The notes below the pieces were generated by a model, which searched no databases, had not been told where the DNA came from, and worked only from the letters and a program-made list of their open reading frames with translations. A stretch of 64,000 bases of DNA, from contig NZ_JACIBK010000010.1 in assembly GCF_014195325.1 (NCBI RefSeq), positions 124,001 to 188,000 on the forward strand, written 5' to 3'. This stretch comes from Rhizobium sp. BK650. Its GTDB lineage: Bacteria; Pseudomonadota; Alphaproteobacteria; Rhizobiales; Rhizobiaceae. Positions within the stretch are counted from its first letter, which is position 1; every line of letters begins with the position of its first letter. This document shows positions 44,564 to 52,744 of the stretch, piece by piece. The translations under genes and the position numbers were made by a program.

Positions 44564-45889
44564 CTAGATCTTGCCGTCGTCCTTGAAGACCTCGGTCCAA
44601 TCCTTCACGAGGCCATCGAGCGCCTCCTGAGCGGTGCCATTGCCAGCCACGACGTAGTTATGAACACGCTTCTGCATATCCTGGAGAAGGGTTGCGTAGC
44701 TCGGCTCGGCCCAGAAATCCTTCACGATTGCCATCGAGTCCAGGAATGCCTGGGCATAGGGTTGGCTGGAGGCGAAGTCCGGGGCATTCACGACAGATTT
44801 TAGGCATGAGTAGCCGCCGAGTTTCCACCATTTGGCCTGGACGTCAGGCTGGGCGAACCACTTGATGTATTGGAGAGCGGCGTCCTTCTTGTCGGAATAG
44901 GAGACGACTGAGATGCCCTGTCCGCCAAGCTGCGCGAAATGCTTCTTTTCAGCTGGATTGGGGAAGAAACCGATCCTGTCGCCGCCGACCTTCTCGTCCT
45001 TGTAAAGACCCGGCCAGGTGAAGGCGAAGTTCATCTGCATCGCGACCTGGCCGGATTTGAAGGCATCCGCTGACTCCACCATGTAAACGTTGGAGCTGCC
45101 GGGCGGTGTGCAGCAATCATAAAGCGACTTGTAGAATTCCAGGCCTTTTACAGCATCAGGAGAATTCACGAATCCTTTCATTTCGTAGGGTTTATCTGGA
45201 TTGTCGTACTGGAAGCCCCAGTCGTACAACACGTTGGTCACACCCATTGTGATGCCTTCAGAGCCGCGCTCGGTGTAGATCGAAGCGCCGTAGACGGTCT
45301 TGCCATCGATCTGACGCTTCTGGAAGAATTCGGCGATCTGCTTCAGTTCGTCGTAGGTCTTCGGGGCTGCGAGATCCCGACCGTACTTTTCCTTGAATTC
45401 CTTCTTCAATTCCGGCCGCTCGAACCAGTCTTTGCGATAGGTCCAGCCGACCACGTCGCCCATGGCAGGCAGCGCCCAGTAGTTCGGCGTATTCTTCGGC
45501 CATTCCGAGTAGCCCACGACCGTCGCCGGCACGAAGTCATCCATCTTGATGCCTTCCTTGTCGAAGAAGTCGTTGAGCTTGACGTAGTGGCCATTTTCCG
45601 CCGATCCGCCGATCCACTGGCTGTCGCCAATGATCAGATCGCAGAGCTTACCGTGTGAATTCAACTCGTTGAGGAAACGATCCGCATAGCTCGTCCACGG
45701 GACAAACTCGAATTTCATTTCCGTTCCGGTTTTGGCGGTGAAATCCTTCGACAGCTCGACGAGTGCGTTTGCAGGATCCCAGGCGGCCCAGCACAGCGTC
45801 AATTGATCGGCTTTTGCAATAGTGGGCAGCGCCAGCGGCATGACGATCGCCGAGGCCAGCCCGAGAAGGGCTTTCAATGTTATCTGCAT
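44564..45889 (-). CDS. Extracellular solute-binding protein, family 1
   Basis: A 441-residue periplasmic binding protein with a Sec signal peptide (LKALLGLASAIVMPLALPTIAKAD). LTLCWAAWDPANALVELSKDF is the first lobe start; four Cys in the mature protein (including YDCCTPPG) could form disulfides. ATG at 45889 with GGGAGGAACTC upstream. First gene of the leftward run that leads into the dha genes, so the ligand is probably a small polyol or triose that becomes a DHA-kinase substrate. It is shorter than the glycerol-binding GlpV I know of, so I do not assign that name. Confidence 0.85.
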   Translation of the reverse strand: MQITLKALLGLASAIVMPLALPTIAKADQLTLCWAAWDPANALVELSKDFTAKTGTEMKFEFVPWTSYADRFLNELNSHGKLCDLIIGDSQWIGGSAENGHYVKLNDFFDKEGIKMDDFVPATVVGYSEWPKNTPNYWALPAMGDVVGWTYRKDWFERPELKKEFKEKYGRDLAAPKTYDELKQIAEFFQKRQIDGKTVYGASIYTERGSEGITMGVTNVLYDWGFQYDNPDKPYEMKGFVNSPDAVKGLEFYKSLYDCCTPPGSSNVYMVESADAFKSGQVAMQMNFAFTWPGLYKDEKVGGDRIGFFPNPAEKKHFAQLGGQGISVVSYSDKKDAALQYIKWFAQPDVQAKWWKLGGYSCLKSVVNAPDFASSQPYAQAFLDSMAIVKDFWAEPSYATLLQDMQKRVHNYVVAGNGTAQEALDGLVKDWTEVFKDDGKI

Positions 45890-45978
45890 GAGTTCCTCCC
45901 AGAACCAAAGGCCGGCTCCCCGCCGACCACGCAAGTCCACCAATGTCAGAGAATGCCTACATGAACTCCTCAACCCTC

Positions 45979-46020
45979 ATGTTTAGCAATATGTTTAGTG
46001 AAGTACATTTTTATAAACAT
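45979..46020 (-). promoter_or_regulatory. Repeated ATGTTTAG / TAAACAT operator-like element
   Basis: ATGTTTAG occurs at 45979 and 45991 (12-base period), with the inverted TAAACAT at 46014-46020, about 90-130 bases upstream of the binding-protein start. The halves resemble the ATGTTC-type half-sites of DeoR/GlpR glycerol repressors. No deoR-type gene lies in the window. Confidence 0.45.
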
Positions 46021-46420
46021 TGCAAGTGACATTCGTTGCTGCGCTGCACCCGTGGGAAGAACAGCTCGTGGAGCTAGCCAGCTATTGCACTTGGTTGCGG
46101 CAGCGGGTGCCGCCCTTCGGCAGGGCGGCAATAGGTAATCCCGGCAAATTCGATGAGTGTGCCAAGCTGCTAGACAACGGTTGCGGCGATCCGGATCGTT
46201 TCAAGGGTGATGGACAAACACGTATCTGTTTCTGGATCGGTCCGAAGTCCACGTCGGTCTAGTCGGCCGCTTTTTTGCCTGGTCCGCGTCAGCCAACAGC
46301 CAAGGTAATGCCGTCGGCGGGTAGTTTCTATATGGGATCGTCATCGCATGCGCCTGGGGCGAAGCGCCGAACAAGAATTGAGACAACGGATCATCATATT
46401 CGGGACTGTTGTGAGATACC
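46021..46420. other. 400-base gap without a convincing gene
   Basis: No frame here has family-like sequence or a good start. The only structure is a GC hairpin, GCCGCCC (46109-46115) with GGGCGGC (46123-46129) around a short TTCGGCA loop, lacking a T-run. Confidence 0.5.
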
Positions 46421-46834
46421 TTACCATCCATAGCTGAAGGTGGCTCCGCTGCCGTTATCTCCATCTTGGACCACGTCGGTTTCGGTATTTCGTCCATACT
46501 GGAAAATGCCATAAGCATTGTTGTTACCGTTCTGGCGCAAGGTCGCCGAATGACCATTGCCCCGTTGCCGGATGAAGCCAAGGTTGCCACGGCCGGCCTG
46601 GGCGATGCCGGCCGCGTTACCCCGGCCCAGCTGCCGGATGTCGGCGTCTTTCAGATCGCGGTAAAGCGAATAGACGCGCAGTCCAGTTGAAAAAAGATTG
46701 GCGTCCTCGGCATTATCGGGCGCTAGGCTGAACGAGATCCGGCCGCCGGCATAGGCGGGCACAGATACGGCTGCTGGCCCCAGGCACCAGGCAAGAAGGG
46801 TGACGGTAAGTATCCTAAACACGTTGGGGGTCAT
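46421..46834 (-). CDS. Curlin-repeat protein (CsgB-like)
   Basis: A 137-residue secreted protein. A signal peptide (FRILTVTLLAWCLGPAAVSVPAYA) precedes a spacer and then curlin-type repeats with Q-x-G and N positions every about 22 residues: IRQLGRGNAAGIAQAGRGN, FIRQRGNGHSATLRQNGNNN, IFQYGRNTETDVVQDGDNG. The repeats begin later than in CsgA and are followed by the ending GSGATFSYGW, so a nucleator (CsgB-like) role is likely. The start at 46834 is set by GGAG six bases upstream; ATG at 46846 is the alternative. Separated from csgH by a terminator. Confidence 0.75.
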   Translation of the reverse strand: MTPNVFRILTVTLLAWCLGPAAVSVPAYAGGRISFSLAPDNAEDANLFSTGLRVYSLYRDLKDADIRQLGRGNAAGIAQAGRGNLGFIRQRGNGHSATLRQNGNNNAYGIFQYGRNTETDVVQDGDNGSGATFSYGW

Positions 46835-46943
46835 CTTGATCTCCATTACCGGCAGCCTTAGCCGATGATCAACTTTCGCATCCTGGAGCTGAACCCTATA
46901 GGAATTGCCCGTTCAGTTGTCGTTCAGTCATTCGGCGAGGTCG

Positions 46944-46974
46944 AAAGCAAAAGGGCGCCTGAACCGGCGCCCTT
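46944..46974 (-). terminator. Rho-independent terminator after csgH
   Basis: On the minus strand AAGGGCGCC and GGCGCCCTT (46966-46974 and 46951-46959) form a perfect nine-pair stem with a six-base loop, followed by TTTTGCTTT. It lies 28 bases past the csgH stop. Confidence 0.85.
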
Positions 46975-47002
46975 ACGGAAGCTTAAAGAACTTGGTGGCC
47001 GC

Positions 47003-47401
47003 TCAGGTACCGCCGGTCTGCTTCGTGCAGCTGAAACGCTTATCCCCAATCACGACATCCAGTGTCGCCTTGTATCCGGTACCCTTGGCGTCAAGCGAGA
47101 CGGAGCTGAGGACAGCCGCATGGCCCGCTGTCGCATCAAAGTCCCCACTCTGGCTAATGGTGGAGCTTCCGCCGTCTCCCGCTTTCTGGACGTGAAAGGT
47201 GTAGGTTCCGTCGACATGTTTGTCGGCCTGGACGAGCGCATCCAGTCTCACTATACCAGCTCCCGGCGTTGCTTTGATTTCGCAAAACCGCGCCTCGTCG
47301 GATTGATTTGCGTTCGTCATGGCCGCAACGGCGCCGATGGGAAGCAGGACCAGCGCAAGAATGGCCATCAGGCGGCGTGGGTGTTTGATGCTAGTTGGCA
47401 T
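47003..47401 (-). CDS. csgH: Curli assembly chaperone-like protein CsgH
   Basis: A 132-residue secreted protein with a signal peptide (LMAILALVLLPIGAVAA) and the beta-sandwich CsgH pattern, including FCEIKATPGAGIVRLDALVQADKHVDGTYTFHV and GGSSTISQSGDFDA. Two cysteines (FCEI and FSCTKQ) probably pair. CsgH is the alphaproteobacterial periplasmic inhibitor of premature curlin aggregation. RBS AGGGAGAGG. It lies 59 bases after csgA. Confidence 0.8.
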   Translation of the reverse strand: MPTSIKHPRRLMAILALVLLPIGAVAAMTNANQSDEARFCEIKATPGAGIVRLDALVQADKHVDGTYTFHVQKAGDGGSSTISQSGDFDATAGHAAVLSSVSLDAKGTGYKATLDVVIGDKRFSCTKQTGGT

Positions 47402-47460
47402 GGTCCTCTCCCTAATAGTGTGCTGCGATGTTGGTCTCTTTCACGTTGGCGCGTGGCTGC

Positions 47461-47898
47461 TTACGGGCAAGCCTGGACGAAGGCTGCGACATTGCCGTTG
47501 CCGCCTTGACTGACATTGGCGTTGCAGCCATGGCCGACCTGAACGCCTGCGGCGATGTTGCCATTGCCGTCCTGGGTAAGGATAGTCGTATGGTTGGAAC
47601 CAAACTGGCCGATGCCGGCTATGTTGCGGTTGCCGTTCTGATAGGTGGCGCCGTAGTTGTCATTGCCTTCTTGGCCAACAGCCGAAAGATTGTGGCGACC
47701 ATATTGGCGACCGACAATGCGATTGTAGCCACCGTTCTGGTAAGTCCTGATGCGGTTTGCGTACCCTTCCTGCGCACCACCGGCAGAGTTCATCCAGCCA
47801 TATTGTTCGATACGCACGTCGTTGGCCATGGCGGGGGCTGCAGCGGTGAGGCCAATGAGCGCGGTGAGTGCTGTTGCAATGAAAGACGTGCGGATCAT
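47461..47898 (-). CDS. csgA: Major curlin subunit CsgA-like
   Basis: A 145-residue secreted amyloid subunit: signal peptide ending AAAPAMAND, then about five repeats with Q-x-G-x2-N spacing (IEQYGWMNSAG, RTYQNGGYNRIVGRQYGRHN, VGQEGNDNYGATYQNGNRN, IGQFGSNHTTILTQDGNGN, VQVGHGCNANVSQGGNGN). Two C-terminal-area cysteines (GHGC and QACP) are absent from enterobacterial CsgA. RBS GAGGAG. The outlet genes csgG, csgE and csgF are not in the window. Confidence 0.83.
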   Translation of the reverse strand: MIRTSFIATALTALIGLTAAAPAMANDVRIEQYGWMNSAGGAQEGYANRIRTYQNGGYNRIVGRQYGRHNLSAVGQEGNDNYGATYQNGNRNIAGIGQFGSNHTTILTQDGNGNIAAGVQVGHGCNANVSQGGNGNVAAFVQACP

Positions 47899-48329
47899 GA
47901 CTGTGTCTCCTCAGGCGGGTAGGACCGCGGTTGATGAACGTCTTTCTTTTAAAGGCGTCCTTTGGAACGGAAGCTGAAAGCATCATTCAGTCGCGGTTCA
48001 TTCGCAGAGATCGGCCCACCTTCTTCAACCGGTAAGCTGTAGGCGCTTATATTTCGCCCAATGGCTGACACGCGCGTCTAAATTTTTGTGGACTCTGGTA
48101 TCGTTGCGGAACTTTCGTCGACCGAGACAGTCAGAGCCGCGGACCGTGCAGCTGGGGGTCCGAAGCCCTTACCCCACTAAAACCGGTTGTGCGGTCCACC
48201 TGTGTCAATCGCTCGACCATCTGTCGCCAGCGCCGTTCGATCGTCGGCTCGCGGCACCAGGCTCTTCGTTGACACTGCAGGGAATGCCATGAATTCTATG
48301 TTTCGAGCGACTGCTGGAAGGTGACGCCG
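47899..48329. other. 430-base gap holding the csgA promoter side
   Basis: No frame with coding character. It should carry the csgA promoter near 47930-48060; I see no clear operator. Confidence 0.45.
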
Positions 48330-48512
48330 ATGAGCAGAGTTTGGACACTTATGAAAGCTTGCCTGCCTATCGGCATGGCCATCCTGGCATCATCCTGCAC
48401 CGCACACCAAAGTTCCAATAGCGCCGATTTCCAGTATCAGCCCAGAAATTCTCAGAATCCGGCCTGCAGCCAAGGCTTCAGGCCGACCAACGCATTATCC
48501 TGTAGTTGTTGA
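48330..48512 (+). CDS. Small putative lipoprotein
   Basis: A 60-residue protein with a basic start, hydrophobic core (ACLPIGMAILASSC) ending in a lipobox-like SSC, and a Ser/Asn/Gln-rich tail with four further cysteines. The ATG at 48330 has AAGGTGA upstream; an ATG three codons earlier is possible. No family recognised. Divergent from csgA but no direct link shown. Confidence 0.5.
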   Translation: MSRVWTLMKACLPIGMAILASSCTAHQSSNSADFQYQPRNSQNPACSQGFRPTNALSCSC

Positions 48513-48601
48513 TCGATGTGATTACGGCTACTCTGCTCCATCCTCAGAAGAATGCCGGTTCGGACAAGCTCGATTGCACATGCCGAGCCAAAGAACTGAC
48601 A

Positions 48602-48883
48602 TCACGTCAGTTTCCCCACAATGGCTGCGTAGTCTGAGAAGGTGAACGTCTTTCCGCGTTCATGCGCCTGATTTGCCAGGCTGAGAAGACGGATCGGAAA
48701 GGCGGCGGCCGCCTGATTGGCTTCAGATAGCTGGTGGGCGTCATCCTGTTCGACTGCCCGCATTGCTCGTTCAAATGCGGCGCCGACCTCCTTGTGGTTC
48801 AGCAAACCCTTGTCTATCAAAACTTCGCAGAGCGATGCGACGGCCATGATCATGCCTTCGAGCTGAAGATTAGCGGTATTCAC
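48602..48883 (-). CDS. Conserved-looking small hypothetical protein
   Basis: A 93-residue soluble, mostly helical protein (LQLEGMIMAVASLCEVLIDKGLLNHKEVGAAFERAMRAVEQ). The GTG start is supported by a perfect GGAGG six bases upstream. No known domain recognised. It stands alone between the lipoprotein-like gene and the frameshifted membrane-protein gene. Confidence 0.65.
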   Translation of the reverse strand: MNTANLQLEGMIMAVASLCEVLIDKGLLNHKEVGAAFERAMRAVEQDDAHQLSEANQAAAAFPIRLLSLANQAHERGKTFTFSDYAAIVGKLT

Positions 48884-49028
48884 TTGTATCCTCCAGTGGC
48901 GATAACAAGCAAGGAGTGGTGCAGCGCGCGGTTTAGTCCCCCACGCTAGCGATCTCCCGTTCCTGAATGGAGTCCGGCACCTGCACCTTTAGAAAGCAAC
49001 CTTGGCGCGGCTGTTTTGTTCCTGACGC

Positions 49029-49189
49029 CTACTTGGTCTGGTCAAGCGCGTGAGGAGATGGCTGTCCTTGCGACGGTGTCTCCGGCGTCATTGCGAAGAA
49101 ATAGATTCCTGCAAGAACGAGAGCAGCAGAAAAATGGCTCCAACGAATTTAATCATTCCGAATTCCGCTTTGCGATCATCGCTGCTCAT
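49029..49189 (-). pseudogene. Small single-span membrane protein gene with a one-base frameshift
   Basis: The ATG at 49189, with GAGGGAAGAA upstream, encodes MSSDDRKAEFGMIKFVGAIF, then the frame runs into early stop. Shifting frame at the T5 run (about 49127-49135) continues as AALVLAGIYFFAMTPETPSQ and on to HALDQTK, stopping at 49029. One extra T would restore a 53-residue protein with one membrane helix. The two halves fit so well that this is either a real recent frameshift or a homopolymer sequencing error. Not assigned to a family. Confidence 0.65.
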
Positions 49190-49616
49190 TTCTTCCCTCG
49201 CTCGCTCACTAAGGACTTTCAAACAAGGCGCAAGGCGCGAGGTTCCCGGATCGGTGCAATGTTTGCCAAAGTGCGTCAGGTGTGGCTCTCAAGCGGACGG
49301 CGGATCGAAGAGTTGCATACGAGGCCGCCGCCGGCGGCGGAGGGATGATGGTTCGCTTTTGAAGTTTCGCGCGCCGCTACCCGACATGGTGCCGCTGAAT
49401 CTATAGCGATAGCTGCCATTCCAACGGCCTCAGCGTTCGCCCCGCAACGACTCCAGCACGTTCGATCACTACCTCGCCAGGTTGCTGCTACCCTTCTTCT
49501 TTCGACACACTTCCCGGCGACATGCGGATGGCGAACCTTTATGTTCCTCTTGAATTTCACGCAGGACTTTGCCACCTCATCGACGCCATATCAAAAGTGA
49601 AGGAGAAAACGCACTC
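49190..49616. other. 427-base gap upstream of htpG
   Basis: No gene visible. CTTGAA at 49549-49554, followed after 16 bases by GCCACCT, could be a heat-shock (RpoH-type) promoter for htpG, but the -10 match is poor. Confidence 0.35.
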
Positions 49617-51506
49617 ATGCCGACCACTGCAGAAAAGCCTGCCGAGAGCCACGTCTTCGAGGCCGACGTCGCCCGCCTTCTGCATATGATGGTGCACTCG
49701 GTCTATTCGGACAAAGACGTGTTCCTGCGCGAACTGATTTCGAACGCCGCCGACGCCTGCGAAAAATTGCGCTACGAATCGATCGAAACGCCATCCCTTT
49801 CCGGATCCGACTCCGAAAGCCGCATCACTCTGTCACTCGACGAAGCGCGTCGGCAGCTTTCCGTCGAGGACAACGGGATCGGGATGAGCCGGGAGGAACT
49901 GATAGAAGCGCTTGGAACTATCGCCCGATCTGGAACGCGGGCCTTCATGGAACGGCTGGAATCCGGCAAGGCCGGCGAAGGAGCACAGTTGATCGGCCAG
50001 TTCGGCGTCGGTTTCTACTCTTGCTTCATGGTGGCCGAACGTGTCGACGTCGTGTCGCGTCGCGCCGGTTCGGGCGAGGCCTGGCTCTGGTCTTCCGACG
50101 GCAAAGGTAACTACAGCGTGAGCCCGGCCGATATCACCGAGGCGCCGCCGCGCGGTACGCGCATCCTGCTTCATCTGACGGAGGAGGCAAAGAAGTATAC
50201 GTCGCGCTGGACGATCGAGCAGATCGTGAAGGAACAGTCCGGGCATGTGCCGGTCGCAATCAGCATTGTCGATAAGCCCGGAGGCGAACCGGCCCGGATC
50301 ACCGACGGAAGCGCGCTTTGGACGAAATCGAAGAACGACGTCAGCAAAGACGAATACCGTGATTTCTATCGTGGAATTTCCGGCCAATATGACGAACCTG
50401 CACTGACCGTACATTTCCGGGCGGAGGGCAGGCACGAATATAGCGCCCTTGCGTTCGTTCCGGGCTCCCAGCCCTTCGACTTGTTCGACCCGGAGCGCAC
50501 CGGAAGGATGAAGCTCTATGTCAAGCGAGTCTTCATTACCGACGACGCCGGGCTTCTGCCGCGTTATCTCCGTTTCGTGCGCGGCTTGGTCGACACGTCC
50601 GACCTACCGCTCAACGTCTCGCGCGAGATGATCCAGGAAAGCCCTGTCCTGTCGTCAATCAGAAAGGGTGTCACCAGCAGAATCATCACCGCGATCGAAA
50701 AGCTTGCGGAGAAGGAAGAAGACACCTTCCTCACGTTCTGGAAGAATTTCGGCGCCGTTCTGAAGGAAGGCATCTACGAAGACTTCGAGCGCCGTGCCCA
50801 GCTTTTGGCTCTTGCGCGCTTTCGCACGACTGTGTCGGAGGAGGGGTATCGCTCGCTTGCCGACTATGTGAAGGATGCCAAGGATGGCCAGGGCGCCATC
50901 TACTATCTCGCCGGCGCCAGCCTTGAACAACTGAGGGCGTCGCCGCAACTGGAGGGATTCCGCGCCCGAGGCATCGAGGTGTTGCTGCTGACGGACCAAA
51001 TCGACAGCTTCTGGGTCATGAACGCGCCGGAATTCGAAGGCAAGACGTTCAAGTCCGTCACCCAGGGCTCGGCCGAACTGTCGCAATTTTCCTTGCTGGA
51101 CAACGAAAAAGCATCGTTGTCGGAAACTGCGGCCGAGGCCGAATCGTTCATAGCCTTCGCCAAGGAGAAACTTGCTGACCACGTCGCGGATGTGAGAACA
51201 TCGGTCCGTTTGACGGAAAGTGCAGTTTGCCTTGTCGCCTCCGAAGGAAGCTACGACCGGCAGATGGAGAAATTCCTGCAGAGCGCCGGCCGCCTTCAGG
51301 ATACGGCCAAGCCAATTCTGGAAATCAACCCGGACCACGCGATGATCAGGGCGATTGCCAGCTTGGAGGAAAGTTCGCCACTCAAGGAAGATGCCGCTCG
51401 GCTCCTCCTCGACCAGGCGCGCATTCTTGACGGCGACCATCCGACAGATTCGCGCGCATTCGCCGAACGTCTCGGACGTATTCTCGAAAAAGCGGCTCGC
51501 CCCTGA
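49617..51506 (+). CDS. htpG: Molecular chaperone HtpG (Hsp90)
   Basis: A 629-residue Hsp90. N-terminal GHKL ATPase motifs ELISNAADACEKLRY, VEDNGIGMSREEL and GQFGVGFYSCFMVA; middle-domain LPLNVSREMIQESPVL with the catalytic Arg; C-terminal dimer region intact. Length is normal for HtpG. The ATG at 49617 is preferred over an in-frame start 16 codons earlier that shows no family sequence. Single-gene unit. Confidence 0.95.
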   Translation: MPTTAEKPAESHVFEADVARLLHMMVHSVYSDKDVFLRELISNAADACEKLRYESIETPSLSGSDSESRITLSLDEARRQLSVEDNGIGMSREELIEALGTIARSGTRAFMERLESGKAGEGAQLIGQFGVGFYSCFMVAERVDVVSRRAGSGEAWLWSSDGKGNYSVSPADITEAPPRGTRILLHLTEEAKKYTSRWTIEQIVKEQSGHVPVAISIVDKPGGEPARITDGSALWTKSKNDVSKDEYRDFYRGISGQYDEPALTVHFRAEGRHEYSALAFVPGSQPFDLFDPERTGRMKLYVKRVFITDDAGLLPRYLRFVRGLVDTSDLPLNVSREMIQESPVLSSIRKGVTSRIITAIEKLAEKEEDTFLTFWKNFGAVLKEGIYEDFERRAQLLALARFRTTVSEEGYRSLADYVKDAKDGQGAIYYLAGASLEQLRASPQLEGFRARGIEVLLLTDQIDSFWVMNAPEFEGKTFKSVTQGSAELSQFSLLDNEKASLSETAAEAESFIAFAKEKLADHVADVRTSVRLTESAVCLVASEGSYDRQMEKFLQSAGRLQDTAKPILEINPDHAMIRAIASLEESSPLKEDAARLLLDQARILDGDHPTDSRAFAERLGRILEKAARP

Positions 51507-51959
51507 AGGTCTGGCGAAGCGACCTTCTGGCAATGCCGATGACGCCGGGGCCGCCGTTTTTGGTGCCGGCTCACCAATATCTTGGATGTTGACTTCCAGC
51601 CCCGACGCCGGTCTGCCTTGCTGAACAAGATGCGCTGCTATCCGGCCACACCCGGGAAACAGACTGCGGGGCTGCAAGCCCGGCAAAGGACGCAAGTCCC
51701 ACTCTGCGACCTAGCAATGCCGCGTTAGGGACCACAATTACTCCCGAACAGCGGTAGGCAAGAGGAGCCCGCGCGGGGAACGGTACCGATCGTCACGCGC
51801 CCACGGGATCATGAGCCAACCTCATCAGCCGCAAGTTCCTTGCCCCCCGCATCTGGCGCTAATTTTGCGAGCATGTACGCCCCCGAGGCAGACGTAAAAC
51901 ACAGCAATGGCTTGAACTTATAGCCGCAGGAATACTTTCGAGAGAGCGTCCGAGTATTT
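51507..51959. other. 450-base gap after htpG
   Basis: No coding frame of quality. It leads into the CIRCE-like element. Confidence 0.45.
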
Positions 51960-51986
51960 TTGGCACTCATGATCCCGCAGTGCCAA
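51960..51986 (+). promoter_or_regulatory. CIRCE-like inverted repeat (candidate HrcA operator)
   Basis: TTGGCACTC-N9-CAGTGCCAA matches the CIRCE layout (TTAGCACTC-N9-GAGTGCTAA) with the exact nine-base spacer and eight of nine complementary arm positions. It precedes the 95-residue gene at 52082 by 95 bases. Confidence 0.65.
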
Positions 51987-51993
51987 ATTCACT

Positions 51994-52020
51994 CTTGAAC
52001 AGCGTTTTGTTGATCCCTAG
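51994..52020 (+). promoter_or_regulatory. Possible heat-shock (RpoH-type) promoter
   Basis: CTTGAA (51994-51999) and CCCTAG (52015-52020), spacer 15, resemble the alphaproteobacterial RpoH -35/-10 pair. Just downstream of the CIRCE-like repeat and about 60 bases ahead of the 52082 start. Confidence 0.4.
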
Positions 52021-52081
52021 CTTCCTGCTGACGGTGCTCACTTGAGGCCGTACGGATTCACCTCAAAGGAGTGAAACGGAG

Positions 52082-52369
52082 ATGGATTTTATAGGCAATT
52101 TGGAAAGCCTCAGCGTCGAGGAGCGTGAGGAATTCTTCATAGATGTCGCGCGCGTTCTCGACGAGAGGGCTTTGCAGGCGATGATCGAGGGAAATCGAAA
52201 ATTCGCGCAGTTCTCGAAGCACATGGCGGAAGCAATTTTCGTCAACGCCGACGAGCTTGCCCGCGACGAGGCAAAGACTGCGGCCTACGTTATCGGGCAG
52301 GCGAGCGAGCTGCTCAAGCAATTCGACGCCTACCATCCTCACAGGATGCAGAGCTACTCCATGCATTGA
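52082..52369 (+). CDS. Small hypothetical protein, possibly heat-shock induced
   Basis: A 95-residue acidic, helical, soluble protein (SLSVEEREEFFIDVARVLDERALQAMIEGNRKFAQF, AYVIGQASELLKQFDAYHPHRM). No domain recognised. Strong ribosome site AAAGGAG and GGAG before the ATG. The CIRCE-like repeat and RpoH-like promoter upstream, with htpG next door, suggest a stress role. Confidence 0.65.
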   Translation: MDFIGNLESLSVEEREEFFIDVARVLDERALQAMIEGNRKFAQFSKHMAEAIFVNADELARDEAKTAAYVIGQASELLKQFDAYHPHRMQSYSMH

Positions 52370-52744
52370 TGGGGTTCATGGGTATTTGCCGCCGGTCACC
52401 GTTTTCCAGCGTCAGGCAGAGCCTTCGCACCCTTGGGCGGCAGGAGCGCACGGCGTTTCGCTCCCAGCAAAAAGGTTCGGCACCGGCAGCAGATGCAAGA
52501 CTTGTACCCGTAATTCCGAATCGTCACATCTGTCCGCGTTGAGCGTCATTGTCTTGCAGTCCCGGCCCCAAGGTCGGTTGGGGTTCCGTTATCCGAGCAT
52601 GGCGAAGCAGTAGCGGCGCTCTATCGGTAACAGCTCGTGGGCATCCAAACGCCGTGCCGGGGGTCCTATGTCCTGAGGTCGCCCGGCCCAGGCGAGGTCT
52701 GAAGGCGCGCCGCCGCACCACGATCCATCCTCGGACACGAGATA
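52370..52744. other. 375-base gap without a gene
   Basis: No convincing frame. A small hairpin, CCCCAA with TTGGGG around 52564-52581, is the only structure seen. Confidence 0.4.

Noticed and set aside
44564..45889. Assignment as the glycerol-binding protein GlpV
   Set aside because: The operon layout is similar, but this binding protein is much shorter than the GlpV I know of and the partner genes are dha rather than glpKD.
48120..48210. GC-rich stretch with a GGGGTCC-type segment that briefly looked like part of a tRNA
   Set aside because: No cloverleaf can be drawn, and acceptor and T-arm pairings are missing.
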